Shown here in pieces: positions 16,210 to 25,936 of a stretch of DNA of 64,000 nucleotides. The stretch is from Novosphingobium sp. ERN07 (GTDB taxonomy: Bacteria > Pseudomonadota > Alphaproteobacteria > Sphingomonadales > Sphingomonadaceae), in contig NZ_JABAID010000002.1 in assembly GCF_012641335.1 (NCBI RefSeq), forward strand, positions 62,001 through 126,000, given 5' to 3'. The stretch's first letter is position 1. Every line of letters begins with the position of its first letter. Position numbers and translations under genes: made by a program. Under the pieces are notes generated by a model. That model saw only the letters and a program-made list of their open reading frames with translations. It did no database searches and had not been told where the DNA came from.

Positions 16210-17658
16210 ATGATCGAAACGAGCTGCGCAGCCCTGCTGCTGTTTGGCGCAACCGGCGACCTTTCGCGGCGGATGCTGCTCCCTTCGCTTTACGCTTTGC
16301 ACGAGGATGGGCTGATCCGGCCCGACCTGCGCATAGTTGGCACCGCGCGTTCGGAACTGGACGATGCCGCGTTCCGCGAATTTGCGCGCGCGGCGCTGGC
16401 CGAATTCCTGCCCGAAGACCGGCGCGACGATGAAAAGCTGGCAAGCTTTTTGGAACGGCTTGAATACCAGACGCTCGATGCTTCGAACATCGACGGGTTC
16501 GGAGATCTCGCGAAAAAGTTGGGCGACACTTCTTGCGGACTGTCGATCTTTCTTTCCACCGCGCCTTTCCTGTTCGAACCCACGATCGAAGGATTGAAGC
16601 GGGCGGGCCTTGCCCATGCAAACGTGCGGATTGGCCTTGAAAAGCCGCTGGGCAACGATCTGGCATCGTCGACCCGGATCAACGATGCGGTGGCTGCTGC
16701 TTTTGCCGAGGAACAGATCTTTCGGATCGATCATTACCTTGGCAAGGAAACGGTGCAGAACCTGATGGCGCTGCGTTTTGCCAACATGATGTTCGAGCCG
16801 CTGTGGAATGCAGGCGGGATCGACCATGTGCAGATCACGGTGAGCGAGACGGTCGGCCTTGAAGGGCGCAAGGGGTTCTATGATGACACCGGCGCGCTGC
16901 GTGACATGGTGCAGAACCACATGCTGCAATTGCTGGCGCTGACCGCGATGGAGCCGCCTGCAAATCTCGACGCAACATCCATTCGCGACGAAAAAGTGAA
17001 AGTTCTTCGCGCGCTTCGTCCGGTCAAGGCCGAGGAAATGGTGCGTGGGCAGTATCGCACCGGCGCGGTAAAGGGCGCTTCGGTTAGCGGCTATCAGGAA
17101 GATCTGGGCGAGGCTTCCGACACCGAAACTTTCGTGGCGATCAAGGCGCATGTGGACAACTGGCGCTGGACCGGGGTCCCATTCTATCTGCGCACGGGCA
17201 AGCGCTTGGGCGAGCGGCGCAGTGAAATCGTCGTCGAGTTCAAACAGGTGCCGCACAACGTTTTTGCAGAGCGCGGCGGGCGGTTGCGCGCGAACCGTCT
17301 GGTGATCCGCCTGCAACCGGAAGAATACGTGCGTTTGCAGGTCATGGCCAAGGAGCCGGGCCTTGATCGCGGCGGCATCGTGCTGCGCGAGGTCAATCTT
17401 GACCTGTCTTTGACCACGGCGTTTGCCAAGGCGCGCCGCCGCATTGCCTATGAGCGCTTGCTGCTGGACCTGATTGAAGGCGAACAGACGCTGTTCGTGC
17501 GCCGAGACGAGGTGGAAGCGCAGTGGAAGTGGGTCGATGCGATCCGCAAGGTTTGGGCCGATACCGACATGGAAGCCAAGCCCTATGCCGCCGGTTCGTG
17601 GGGACCAAACGCGGGCATCGCCCTGACCGAGCGTGACGGGAGAAGCTGGAATGACTGA
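16210..17658 (+). CDS. zwf: Glucose-6-phosphate 1-dehydrogenase
   Basis: The 482-residue enzyme oxidises glucose-6-phosphate to 6-phosphogluconolactone with NAD(P)+, the entry to the Entner-Doudoroff pathway. The nucleotide-binding start LLLFGATGDLSRRMLLPSLY is at residues 9-28. The substrate-binding/catalytic motif RIDHYLGK is at residues 172-179, and EKPLGNDL precedes it. Length is normal for the family. It is the first gene of zwf-pgl-edd-glk, a gene set also found together in Zymomonas and Caulobacter relatives. A terminator and a candidate LacI-type operator lie just upstream. Confidence 0.97.
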   Translation: MIETSCAALLLFGATGDLSRRMLLPSLYALHEDGLIRPDLRIVGTARSELDDAAFREFARAALAEFLPEDRRDDEKLASFLERLEYQTLDASNIDGFGDLAKKLGDTSCGLSIFLSTAPFLFEPTIEGLKRAGLAHANVRIGLEKPLGNDLASSTRINDAVAAAFAEEQIFRIDHYLGKETVQNLMALRFANMMFEPLWNAGGIDHVQITVSETVGLEGRKGFYDDTGALRDMVQNHMLQLLALTAMEPPANLDATSIRDEKVKVLRALRPVKAEEMVRGQYRTGAVKGASVSGYQEDLGEASDTETFVAIKAHVDNWRWTGVPFYLRTGKRLGERRSEIVVEFKQVPHNVFAERGGRLRANRLVIRLQPEEYVRLQVMAKEPGLDRGGIVLREVNLDLSLTTAFAKARRRIAYERLLLDLIEGEQTLFVRRDEVEAQWKWVDAIRKVWADTDMEAKPYAAGSWGPNAGIALTERDGRSWND

Positions 17659-18277
17659 CCGGGTGCCGGTAGCCGTCAGATGGGCGGAGCCGGGAGATGC
17701 GGCTGCGGTGGCCGACCATATCGCGCGCGTTGTTTCCGCGCCGGGAGCCAAGCGCATTGCCTTTACCGGTGGGTCTACGCCGATAAAGGTTCTGGCATTG
17801 TTGAAGGATCGCCTGCTCGACTGGTCGAGCGTGACGATTGCGCTGACCGATGATCGCTGCGTGTCGGATGATCATGCCGCCAGCAATTTCGGCAAGATCC
17901 ATGCGGCGCTGGGTGCATCGGGCGCCAGCTTTGAGCGACTGGTTGAAGGTGCGGACGTTGCACCGTTCGATCTCGTCTGGCTTGGGATGGGCGAAGACGG
18001 GCATGTTGCTTCGCTGTTCCCGGAGATGAAGGCGCATGTCCGTCCGGGCGCGGCGGTGATCGCCACGACGCCGATCCCTTTGCCGCCGGAAGCACCGTTT
18101 GACCGGCTGACGCTTAACGCGCGAGCATTGAAGGCAACGCGCGAGATCATTCTGGTGGTGACCGGCGCATCGAAGAAGGCGCTGCTGGACAGCGCACTGG
18201 CGGGGGATGCCCGTTATCCCGTTACCGATTTCCTGAGCGGCTATGGTCCGCCCATGACGATATACTGGAGCGAATGA
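17651..18277 (+). CDS. pgl: 6-phosphogluconolactonase
   Basis: The 208-residue enzyme hydrolyses 6-phosphogluconolactone to 6-phosphogluconate. It has the glucosamine-isomerase-like fold signatures ITFTGGST-type (here [10 protein letters not shown]), [17 protein letters not shown] and the catalytic-region [17 protein letters not shown] 17651 was chosen; it overlaps zwf by 8 bases, and an in-frame GTG lies 18 bases earlier. It is somewhat shorter than the usual ~230-240 residues. Its stop overlaps the edd start (ATGA), so the two are translationally coupled. Confidence 0.95.
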   Translation: MTDRVPVAVRWAEPGDAAAVADHIARVVSAPGAKRIAFTGGSTPIKVLALLKDRLLDWSSVTIALTDDRCVSDDHAASNFGKIHAALGASGASFERLVEGADVAPFDLVWLGMGEDGHVASLFPEMKAHVRPGAAVIATTPIPLPPEAPFDRLTLNARALKATREIILVVTGASKKALLDSALAGDARYPVTDFLSGYGPPMTIYWSE

Positions 18278-20097
18278 TGCCGCTGAACCCTACTGTCGAA
18301 CGTGTCACGCAGCGCATTGTCGAACGGTCGCGCAAGAGCCGCGCTGCCTATGTCGATCTGATCGAGCGTTCGCGCGAGCAGGGCCTTAATCGGCCACAGC
18401 TTTCATGTGGCAATCTGGCGCATGGCTTTGCCGCATCGGGCGATGACAAGGCGCTGATCAAATCGGGCAGGGCGATGAATATCGGCATCGTCACCGCCTA
18501 TAACGACATGCTTTCGGCGCATCAGCCCTATGGCCGCTATCCTGAACAGATCAAGATTTTCGCACGCGAAGTGGGCGCGACTGCACAAGTCGCGGGCGGC
18601 GTTCCGGCGATGTGCGATGGCGTGACGCAGGGTCAGGATTCGATGGAACTGTCGTTGTTCAGCCGCGACAACATCGCGATGGCAACGGTCGTGGGCCTGA
18701 GCCATGCGATGTTCGAAGGCGCTCTGCTGCTGGGCATCTGTGACAAGATCGTGCCGGGGCTGCTGATCGGCTCGCTGCGCTTTGGTCATCTGCCGACGAT
18801 ACTGGTTCCGGCAGGACCAATGCCGAGCGGGCTGCCGAACAAGGAAAAGGTGCGCATACGCCAGCTCTATGCCGAGGGCAAGCTGGGCCGCGATGAACTG
18901 CTGGAAAGCGAGAGCGCGAGCTATCACTCCGCCGGGACGTGCACGTTTTACGGCACGGCCAATTCCAACCAGATGATGATGGAGATGATGGGGTTGCACA
19001 TGCCCGGCTCCAGCTTTGTCCAGCCCGGCCAGAAGCTGCGGCAGGAACTGACGCGCGCCGCCGTGCATCGTGTGGCGCAGATCGGATGGAACGGCGATGA
19101 CTATCGCCCGCTGGGCCTGTGCGTGGATGAAAAGGCCATCGTCAACGCCATCGTCGGCCTGCTGGCGACGGGTGGTTCGACCAACCATGTGATCCATCTG
19201 CCCGCTATCGCACGCGCCGCCGGTATCCAGATCGACTGGGACGACATGGACGAACTGAGCCGCGTCGTGCCGCTGGTGGCCAGCGTCTATCCCAACGGCG
19301 CGGGCGATGTGAACGCTTTCGCTGCGGCCGGCGGGATGCCCTATGTAATCCGCGAACTGATCGGCGCGGGGCTGGCCCACGCCGATATCATGACCGTTTA
19401 TGGCAAATCGCTGGACGAAGGCGCGCAAGAGCCGGTCATGCAAGGCGATGCGCTGGCGTGGGAACCTGCACCTGAGTTTTCGGCGGATGAAACGCTGCTG
19501 CGCCCTGTGGCCGCTCCGTTTCAGGCCGAAGGCGGCTTCCGACTGCTGCGGGGTAATCTGGGGCGCGGTACGATCAAGGTCAGCGCGGTTGATCCCTCGC
19601 GCTGGACGATCGAGGCTCCTTGCCGCGTGTTCGAAGACCAGAATTCCGTTCTGGCGGCATTCAAGGCGGGCGAACTGGAACGGGACGTCATTGTCGTCGT
19701 GCGGTTTCAGGGACCGGCGGCCAACGGTATGCCTGAATTGCACAAGCTGACCCCGCCGCTGGGTGTGTTGCAGGATCGGGGCTTCAAGGTGGCGCTGGTG
19801 ACCGATGGCCGCATGTCGGGCGCATCGGGCAAGGTGCCTGCCGCGATCCACATCTCGCCCGAAGCCAAGCTGGGCGGGCCGTTGGCCAAGCTGCGCGACG
19901 GCGATATTGTGCGGGTTTGTGCCGATAGCGGCGAACTGACCGCGCTGGTCCCTGAAGCAGAATGGAATGCGCGCTCGGATTCGGTTGCACCGGCCAGCGG
20001 GCTTGGCGTAGGGCGCGAACTCTTCGCGCTGATGCGGGAGCATTCCGATCCGGCTGAGCGCGGCGGTTCGGCCATGCTCGCAGCGGCGGGGCTTTGA
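18274..20097 (+). CDS. edd: Phosphogluconate dehydratase
   Basis: The 607-residue member of the IlvD/Edd dehydratase family converts 6-phosphogluconate to 2-keto-3-deoxy-6-phosphogluconate using a [4Fe-4S] cluster. Typical segments are [23 protein letters not shown] and [22 protein letters not shown], both carrying candidate cluster cysteines, and [18 protein letters not shown] near the C-terminus. The aldolase gene eda is not within this window. It starts with an ATG overlapping the pgl stop and is followed closely by glk. Confidence 0.97.
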   Translation: MMPLNPTVERVTQRIVERSRKSRAAYVDLIERSREQGLNRPQLSCGNLAHGFAASGDDKALIKSGRAMNIGIVTAYNDMLSAHQPYGRYPEQIKIFAREVGATAQVAGGVPAMCDGVTQGQDSMELSLFSRDNIAMATVVGLSHAMFEGALLLGICDKIVPGLLIGSLRFGHLPTILVPAGPMPSGLPNKEKVRIRQLYAEGKLGRDELLESESASYHSAGTCTFYGTANSNQMMMEMMGLHMPGSSFVQPGQKLRQELTRAAVHRVAQIGWNGDDYRPLGLCVDEKAIVNAIVGLLATGGSTNHVIHLPAIARAAGIQIDWDDMDELSRVVPLVASVYPNGAGDVNAFAAAGGMPYVIRELIGAGLAHADIMTVYGKSLDEGAQEPVMQGDALAWEPAPEFSADETLLRPVAAPFQAEGGFRLLRGNLGRGTIKVSAVDPSRWTIEAPCRVFEDQNSVLAAFKAGELERDVIVVVRFQGPAANGMPELHKLTPPLGVLQDRGFKVALVTDGRMSGASGKVPAAIHISPEAKLGGPLAKLRDGDIVRVCADSGELTALVPEAEWNARSDSVAPASGLGVGRELFALMREHSDPAERGGSAMLAAAGL

Positions 20098-20123
20098 CGG
20101 CACATCGCTGTTCGGGGGATGGA

Positions 20124-21092
20124 ATGCAGGTAGTAGCGGTTGATATCGGTGGCACCCACGCGCGCTTTGCCATAGCAGAAGTTGCAGGCGGGCGCGTGCT
20201 GTCGCTGGGCGAGGCGGTGACGCTGAAGACGGCTGAGTACGGCTCTTTCCAACTGGCCTGGGAAGAGTTCGGACGGCAGCGGGGCGGCACATTGCCCAAG
20301 GCGGCGGCGATTGCGGTTGCAGGGCCGGTGGGCGGTGAGGTGATCAAATTCACCAACAACCCGTGGATCATCCGCCCGGCGCTGATCCCGGAAAAGCTGG
20401 GTGCTGATCGCTATGTCGTAGTGAACGACTTTGCGGCTGTGGCGCACGCCGTGGCGCAGGCAGATCAGGATCATTTCCTGCACTTGTCGGGGCCTGACGA
20501 GGCTCTGCCAGACGCGGGCGTGATCAGCGTGGTGGGTCCCGGCACTGGCCTTGGCGTGGCGCAACTCTGGCGCGATTCGGCGAGTTATCGTGTGGTGCCG
20601 ACAGAGGGTGGGCATATCGACTTCGCCCCGCTTGACGCCATCGAGGATGCCATCCTTGCAGGCCTGCGCAAGCGGCATCGCCGCGTTTCGGTGGAGCGCG
20701 TTGTGGCCGGGCCGGGCATCGTCGATATCTATGAAGCGCTGGCGCATCTCCAGCACCGACCCTTTACGCCGCGGACCGATCGGGAGCTGTGGGAACTCGG
20801 AACTTCCGGGGAAGACAGCCTTGCCGCAGCGGCGGTGGACCGGTTCTGCCTGTCGTTGGGCAGCGTGGCGGGCGATCTGGCGCTGGCACATGGTGCGACT
20901 GCTGTGGTTATGGCGGGCGGGCTCGGTCTCCGGATCAAAGATACCCTGTCTCGGTCAGGCTTTGCCGATCGCTTCCGCGCAAAGGGCCGTTTCGAAGGGC
21001 TGATGGCGGCCATTCCGGTCAAGTTGATCACCCATCCGCAACCGGGCCTGTTCGGTGCTGCGGCTGCATTTGCACAGGCAAACGCGAACTGA
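20124..21092 (+). CDS. glk: Glucokinase (bacterial Glk family)
   Basis: The 322-residue enzyme phosphorylates free glucose released by the alpha-glucosidases of this locus. The ATP-binding motif VDIGGTHARFA opens the protein; VGPGTGLGVAQL and TEGGHIDFAP follow. It is the non-ROK Glk family, distinct from the ROK fructokinase upstream. ATG 20124 was chosen because GGGGGATGGA precedes it. A TTG at 20094 overlapping the edd stop would add ten residues and is less likely. With zwf, pgl and edd it carries glucose to KDPG. Confidence 0.95.
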   Translation: MQVVAVDIGGTHARFAIAEVAGGRVLSLGEAVTLKTAEYGSFQLAWEEFGRQRGGTLPKAAAIAVAGPVGGEVIKFTNNPWIIRPALIPEKLGADRYVVVNDFAAVAHAVAQADQDHFLHLSGPDEALPDAGVISVVGPGTGLGVAQLWRDSASYRVVPTEGGHIDFAPLDAIEDAILAGLRKRHRRVSVERVVAGPGIVDIYEALAHLQHRPFTPRTDRELWELGTSGEDSLAAAAVDRFCLSLGSVAGDLALAHGATAVVMAGGLGLRIKDTLSRSGFADRFRAKGRFEGLMAAIPVKLITHPQPGLFGAAAAFAQANAN

Positions 21093-21173
21093 TCCGAAAA
21101 TACCCTGTTCAAAGTCTTGGGTTGCTCTCTACGGGTGCGTCCCGCACACGCTGTTGCGGCCAACCATCAGCTT

Positions 21174-21185
21174 AATTGGTCAATT
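21174..21185. promoter_or_regulatory. Inverted repeat in the promoter region of the crotonase gene
   Basis: AATTG-GT-CAATT is a perfect 5-bp inverted repeat with a 2-base centre, set in a short AT-rich stretch of the 175-bp gap between glk and the enoyl-CoA hydratase-like gene. It could be an operator for a TetR- or MarR-type regulator, but none is encoded nearby. Confidence 0.3.
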
Positions 21186-21267
21186 GAATCTGGTGGATTT
21201 GCCGTGCCAAAACGGTATGGCTTGGCCAAGGCGCTTTGCGCACAGGTCCATAGGAGAGGGTGCCCGG

Positions 21268-22050
21268 ATGCAGTACGAGACCATTCGCGTCGAACGTGTC
21301 GACAATGTTCTGAAGATCGTGCTGAACCGGCCCGAACGGCTCAATGCCTGCCCGCCCAATATGGCGCTGGAACTGGCCAATGCTGTGAACGACCTTGATG
21401 GTGCCCGTGCGGTCCTGATCACGGGCGAGGGCCGCGCGTTCTGTTCTGGGGCAGACCTTGCAGCGCGTGGCGAGCGTTCGATTGCAGGTGGGCGGGGGGC
21501 ATACACCGCACTGACGCAGGCCTATAATCCGCTGATGCTGACGCTATCGCGGCTGTCGGTTCCAGTGGTGACGGCGGTAAACGGCCCAGCCGCAGGCGTG
21601 GGCTGTTCCATCGCGCTGGCAGCAGATTTCGTGATCGCTGGGCGCAGCGCCTATTTCCTGCAGGCCTTCGTCAACATCGGTCTTGTGCCCGATGGCGGCG
21701 CATCGTGGATGCTGACGCGCCTGGTAGGCAAAGCCCGCGCGACCGAAATGATGATGCTTGGCGAAAAGATCGGTGCGGAAAAGGCAGAGAACTGGGGGTT
21801 GATCTACAAGGCGGTCGACGATGCAGCGTTGCAGGATGAGGCGATGGCGCTGGCCACACGCCTTTCTGCTGGGCCGACGGTTGCTCTGGGCACCATGCGG
21901 CAGAACATGGCAAAGGCGCTTGAGGCTGGCTATGCCAGCGCGCTGCTGATCGAAGCCGAAGGCCAGTGGCAAGCGGGTGACAGCGCCGACGCTGCCGAAG
22001 GCGGCAAGGCATTTTTGGAAAAGCGCAAACCAGCATTCACCGGTAAGTGA
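21268..22050 (+). CDS. Enoyl-CoA hydratase/isomerase family protein
   Basis: The crotonase-fold protein has 260 residues from an ATG preceded by AGGAGAGGG. The oxyanion-hole segments are GRAFCSGADLAARG and NGPAAGVGCSIALAADFVIAG. The motif FVNIGLVPDGGASW is typical of PaaG/EchA-like members and has aspartate where classical hydratases have the second catalytic glutamate. It acts on a CoA thioester in fatty-acid or aromatic-acid degradation. It stands alone between the sugar operon and the convergent aroB, so context does not narrow the substrate. Confidence 0.88.
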   Translation: MQYETIRVERVDNVLKIVLNRPERLNACPPNMALELANAVNDLDGARAVLITGEGRAFCSGADLAARGERSIAGGRGAYTALTQAYNPLMLTLSRLSVPVVTAVNGPAAGVGCSIALAADFVIAGRSAYFLQAFVNIGLVPDGGASWMLTRLVGKARATEMMMLGEKIGAEKAENWGLIYKAVDDAALQDEAMALATRLSAGPTVALGTMRQNMAKALEAGYASALLIEAEGQWQAGDSADAAEGGKAFLEKRKPAFTGK

Positions 22051-22059
22051 TAAATGCAG

Positions 22060-22087
22060 TGGCGTGCGGGCAATTGCCTGCGCGCCA
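22060..22087. terminator. Bidirectional hairpin between the crotonase gene and aroB
   Basis: The 28-base sequence is a near-perfect palindrome centred on GGCAATTGCC; its four non-matching positions can form G-U pairs in RNA. It sits in the 42-bp gap between convergent genes, where it can end transcripts from both sides. Confidence 0.55.
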
Positions 22088-22092
22088 TTTCA

Positions 22093-23199
22093 TCAGCGTG
22101 CCAGCTGCTCATCGAGAAACGCTGCGACCTCTGCCAAATCGACGTCTTTCGCAAGGAAAGTCTGCCCGATTCCGCGCATCAGCAGGAATGGCAGCGTTCC
22201 GGCGTCCATCTTCTTGTCGTGAAGCATATGGTCGGCCAGCTTGCGACCATCGCAAGCGAGCGACAGCGACGAAAGCGTTGCGGGCAAGCCGATTCCACCG
22301 ATGTGCGCGGCGATCCGTTCGGCGTCCTGCCCGGTCATCAGACCTTGCCTTGCGGAGAATCGGGCAGCCAGAACCATGCCGAGCGCAACGCCTTCGCCAT
22401 GAAGCAAGCGGTCGGAGAAGCCGGTTTCAGCTTCCAGCGCATGGCCGAAAGTGTGGCCGAGATTGAGTAGCGCGCGAATGCCTGCGGTTTCCTTCTCGTC
22501 CGCCGCCACGATCCTTGCCTTGGCCTCGACGCTGCGAGCAATTGCAAATTCGCGCGCAGCGGGATCACCCGCCAGCAGTTTGGCGCCGTTGGTTTCGCAC
22601 CATTCGAAAAACGGGGCGTCGTCGATCAGCCCGTATTTCACGACTTCGGCATAGCCCGCGCGCGTATCGCGCAAGGGCAGCGTATCCAGCGCCAGCGGAT
22701 CGGCCAGCACGAGTGATGGCTGGTGAAATGCGCCGACCAGATTCTTTCCGGCAGGCGTGTTGATCGCGGTCTTGCCGCCCACGCTGGAATCGACTTGCGC
22801 GAGAAGTGTGGTGGGAATCTGTATGAATCCGCAGCCGCGCTTCACCATCGAAGCCGCAAAGCCGGTAAGATCACCGATTACGCCGCCGCCCAGCGCGATC
22901 ACATTGTCCTTGCGCTCCACTTCCTGCGCCAGCAGCCAGTCCACAACGCGGGCAAGGTGCTGCCAGCTTTTGGTGCTTTCGCCCGCAGGCAGGACAAGCC
23001 AGTTGGAGGCAATGCCCACGGCGGTAAACGATGCTTCGACCTGATTCCGCCATGCCGAAGCAACATGTTCGTCGGTGACGATGGCAGCGCTGTGCTTGCG
23101 TAGGAACGGACGGCAATGTTCGCCTGCCTTGGCAAGAAGGCCCGGTTCGATCCGCACGTCATAGGGAGCGCCGGCGATGGCGACGGGGACTACAGCCAT
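22093..23199 (-). CDS. aroB: 3-dehydroquinate synthase
   Basis: The 368-residue enzyme makes 3-dehydroquinate from DAHP, the second step of the shikimate pathway, using NAD+ and a divalent metal. Diagnostic segments are ALGGGVIGDLTGFAASMVKRG, the metal-site region GYAEVVKYGLI, and LNLGHTFGHALEAE with the histidine ligands; ALGMVLAARFS follows. It overlaps the end of aroK by 10 bases and runs in the same direction, the common alphaproteobacterial aroK-aroB pair. Confidence 0.97.
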   Translation of the reverse strand: MAVVPVAIAGAPYDVRIEPGLLAKAGEHCRPFLRKHSAAIVTDEHVASAWRNQVEASFTAVGIASNWLVLPAGESTKSWQHLARVVDWLLAQEVERKDNVIALGGGVIGDLTGFAASMVKRGCGFIQIPTTLLAQVDSSVGGKTAINTPAGKNLVGAFHQPSLVLADPLALDTLPLRDTRAGYAEVVKYGLIDDAPFFEWCETNGAKLLAGDPAAREFAIARSVEAKARIVAADEKETAGIRALLNLGHTFGHALEAETGFSDRLLHGEGVALGMVLAARFSARQGLMTGQDAERIAAHIGGIGLPATLSSLSLACDGRKLADHMLHDKKMDAGTLPFLLMRGIGQTFLAKDVDLAEVAAFLDEQLAR

Positions 23200-23771
23200 T
23201 GGTCGATTGCTTTCAGGATCTTGGTTGCGGTCACATGATGCGGCTGCGCGCCGCTCACCACGTGGATCGGCGCTTGCGAATAGAACGGCGCGCGCTCTTC
23301 TTTTAGCCGGGTCAGAATTTCGCGCGGATCGCCGGTCTTCAACAGGGGGCGGTTGTCCTTCCGGCCCACACGCTCGACCAGCGTTTCAACATCGCAGTCC
23401 AACCAGATGGCGATCCCCTTTTCGAGAAGCAGCGCTCTGGTGGCTTCGTCGCAGAACGCGCCGCCACCGGTGGACAGCACCTTGCGGTCGGTAAATCGTC
23501 CATTACCTACCAGACGGCCGATCACCCTGCGTTCGCCATCCCGGAAATAAGGTTCGCCATATGTGGCGAAAATTTCGGGTATGGGCATGTGCGCGGCCCG
23601 TTCGATCTCCTCGTCTGCATCCACAAACGGGAAATGCAGCATGGCCGAGAGCTTTTTGCCCACTGTGGTCTTGCCCACGCCCATCATGCCGACCAGCACC
23701 AGCGGACGGTCGATCCGACGCGCAATGCGTCCGATTTCGGTCAAGCTGAGGGTAGCCGTGTCTTGTTCCAT
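23190..23771 (-). CDS. aroK: Shikimate kinase
   Basis: The protein has 193 residues from ATG 23771. A longer open frame exists, but the family homology starts here, about 25 residues before the P-loop. It phosphorylates shikimate. The Walker A motif is GMMGVGKTTVGKKL; FVDADEEIERAAHMPIPEIF contains the shikimate-binding aspartate; and LSTGGGAFCDE is the typical glycine-rich substrate loop. It is divergent from the small membrane peptide at 23870. Confidence 0.94.
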   Translation of the reverse strand: MEQDTATLSLTEIGRIARRIDRPLVLVGMMGVGKTTVGKKLSAMLHFPFVDADEEIERAAHMPIPEIFATYGEPYFRDGERRVIGRLVGNGRFTDRKVLSTGGGAFCDEATRALLLEKGIAIWLDCDVETLVERVGRKDNRPLLKTGDPREILTRLKEERAPFYSQAPIHVVSGAQPHHVTATKILKAIDQWL

Positions 23772-23869
23772 TGCCGCGCCGCCTATACTTGGGCTACTGC
23801 CGGTTGCAAGTATCGCCTGAAGTGTCGCAATCGCCGGGGCAGCCTCGGCCGCAAACCGGATGCGCATGA

Positions 23870-24007
23870 ATGAAGAAGTTTGCCGTGGTCGGAGCCGTGA
23901 TACTGGCCGCATTTCTGTCACTGGCGTGGATCAAGGGTGGGGCGCAGCCGATGCAGTGGATGGAACAACCGGTTGATCGGGGAACCGCCCCCGGAGCCGA
24001 TGAATGA
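23870..24007 (+). CDS. 45-residue single-pass membrane or exported peptide
   Basis: The frame reads MKKFAVVGAVILAAFLSLAW and continues to a hydrophilic tail rich in Q, P and D. The N-terminus is a basic start followed by ~16 hydrophobic residues, so it is a signal-anchor or signal peptide. The stop overlaps the start of the next gene (ATGA at 24004-24007), the same coupling used by confirmed operons in this window, which is the main reason to believe it. No homologue is recognised. It may act with the large exported protein that follows or serve as a leader for it. Confidence 0.55.
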   Translation: MKKFAVVGAVILAAFLSLAWIKGGAQPMQWMEQPVDRGTAPGADE

Positions 24008-25932
24008 ACCGGAAAGCCACCTTCTGGATGTGTGGCGCTGCGGCGCTTGCGGCTGTTTCGGGCACACTTGTTGCTCAAGAGTCGCTGCTGCCACCGGGCT
24101 TTGACAATCCGCCTGCGGCATCGCGCCCCGCAACACAGCGCACGCCTGCGCCTTCGCGTAGCGCTGCGCCGCGTGCTTCGTCCTCGGCAGCAGGGGCTGC
24201 ATCCGGCACGGCACCGCAACCTGTGGGTAGTGCTAACGCGGCCGTGTCATCACCTACATCGTCCAGCACTGCGATTCCGGTAGTCCAGCCATTGCCTTCG
24301 GGTGGGGCGATGCCACGGGCGCATGGCGGGATGAGCGATGAGGACTTGCTCAATTCCATCGATCCGGCCTTGCTGGCAAAGTTGATTGAATCGGCCCGGC
24401 CCAAAGCGGACATTCCCCCTTCCGGGCAACGCAGCCTCGCCCGCGTTGGCGTGCTGGATCAGAGCGATGGCGGTTTTCCGGCGCTGTCCACGTATTACCT
24501 GAACGGGGCCTTTGTCGAAGGCGTGGTCGGCAAAATGCGCGGGCGCTTCGTTTCGCGCTGGGGGCATATCCTGACACGGCGCGTGTTGCTGAGCCGCCTT
24601 GCAACGCCCGTGGGGATGAACGGGGCCGATTGGGCGGCGATGCGTGCCCAGTTGCTTGTGCGCATGGGCGAAGCTGACGCGGCGCGCGCCACTGTGCAAT
24701 CGGTTGATAGTGGTGATTTCACGCGCGGGCTTGAAGATGCGGCGCTGGCCAGTTTCGTGGCGACGGCGGACCCGGTTGGCCTGTGTCCGATTACCGCGCT
24801 GACCGCTGCGGGCAGGTCTGGAAATGACTGGGATCTGGTCCGGGCGATCTGCTCTGCCTTTGCCAATGAAGGCACCAACGCGATGTCGCAGCTTGATCGC
24901 GCGATGCGGCAGGGGAAAGGCAGCAAGATCGACATTTTGCTCGCGCAGAAGTTCGCAGGCGCTGCCACAAATGCCCGGCGTGCGGTGAAGATTGAATGGG
25001 ATGATGTTGATGCGCTTACGCCGTGGAGCATCGGGCTGTCGTTCGCCACAGGGATCGAACCGCCCAAGCCTTTGCAAGAAAAGGCCGGTGCGAATTATGC
25101 CGTTCTGGCATCGCGCGCGCCGATGCTCCCGCTGAAATCGCGGGCCAGTGCTGCCGATGTCGCGGCTGCACGCGGTCTGATGTCCGCACAGGCCATGATC
25201 GACCTTTACAGCGAAATCTATGCCGAACGCGAAGGCGGGAACGATCAGCCGGATGACTGGTCGCGACGTGCAGAGACTTTGCGCACCGCCTACGTTGGAC
25301 AGGAACAAGCCGAGCGATTGGAAGCAATCCGTTCGCTGTGGGGTGATGGCAGCAACCCGGATCGCGCATTTGCGGGGCTTGTGTTGACGTCCTATGCAGC
25401 CGCGCGCGTTATGCCGAGTGAAGATGTGGCAGATAGCGCAGCGCCGCTGATCTCTTCGATGCTGACAGCAGGCCTTGATCGCAATGCGCTGAAATGGGCG
25501 CCGTTTTGCGCGATAGGCAGCGAGGGCTGGGGGCTTCTCGTCCTTGCAAATCCGGGCAGGGCCAATCGCGTGGGGGCAGAGGGCCTCAATGCGTTTGGCG
25601 ATGATGACGATTCCGAAGGTTCGTTGCGCTCGCAGTTTCTGGTTGCCGGGCTGATGGCCTTGGACCGTGTGGATCAAGCCGCTGCGCGTGATTTCGCGGG
25701 CAAGTTCGATGTCGATCTCACCCGGCAGACCCGCTGGACCCGCGCGATTGAAGGCGCGGCCGCTTCCAAAAATCAGGCGCTCGTGGCTTTGTTGGCTGCG
25801 TTTGGGATGCAGGGAGAACGGTGGGACCGGATGACGCCGTTGCATCTCTATCACATCGTCTCCGCGTTGCACCGCGTCGGGCTGGATGGTGAGGCGCGGA
25901 TGATCGCCGCCGAAGCCGTTTCGCGCGTCTGA
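24004..25932 (+). CDS. Large exported alanine-rich protein of unknown function
   Basis: The 642-residue protein has a signal peptide (hydrophobic core in CGAAALAAVSGTLVAQ). Residues ~28-100 form a low-complexity Ala/Ser/Pro/Thr linker, and the helical region that follows has no motif I recognise. Composition and the many short helical stretches resemble periplasmic helical-repeat proteins, but no repeat consensus was found. It is coupled to the upstream 45-residue membrane peptide and followed 5 bases later by xerD. The aroB-aroK pair divergent from it is a conserved neighbour in alphaproteobacteria; this gene is likely lineage-specific. Confidence 0.75.
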   Translation: MNRKATFWMCGAAALAAVSGTLVAQESLLPPGFDNPPAASRPATQRTPAPSRSAAPRASSSAAGAASGTAPQPVGSANAAVSSPTSSSTAIPVVQPLPSGGAMPRAHGGMSDEDLLNSIDPALLAKLIESARPKADIPPSGQRSLARVGVLDQSDGGFPALSTYYLNGAFVEGVVGKMRGRFVSRWGHILTRRVLLSRLATPVGMNGADWAAMRAQLLVRMGEADAARATVQSVDSGDFTRGLEDAALASFVATADPVGLCPITALTAAGRSGNDWDLVRAICSAFANEGTNAMSQLDRAMRQGKGSKIDILLAQKFAGAATNARRAVKIEWDDVDALTPWSIGLSFATGIEPPKPLQEKAGANYAVLASRAPMLPLKSRASAADVAAARGLMSAQAMIDLYSEIYAEREGGNDQPDDWSRRAETLRTAYVGQEQAERLEAIRSLWGDGSNPDRAFAGLVLTSYAAARVMPSEDVADSAAPLISSMLTAGLDRNALKWAPFCAIGSEGWGLLVLANPGRANRVGAEGLNAFGDDDDSEGSLRSQFLVAGLMALDRVDQAAARDFAGKFDVDLTRQTRWTRAIEGAAASKNQALVALLAAFGMQGERWDRMTPLHLYHIVSALHRVGLDGEARMIAAEAVSRV

Positions 25933-25936
25933 TCAG

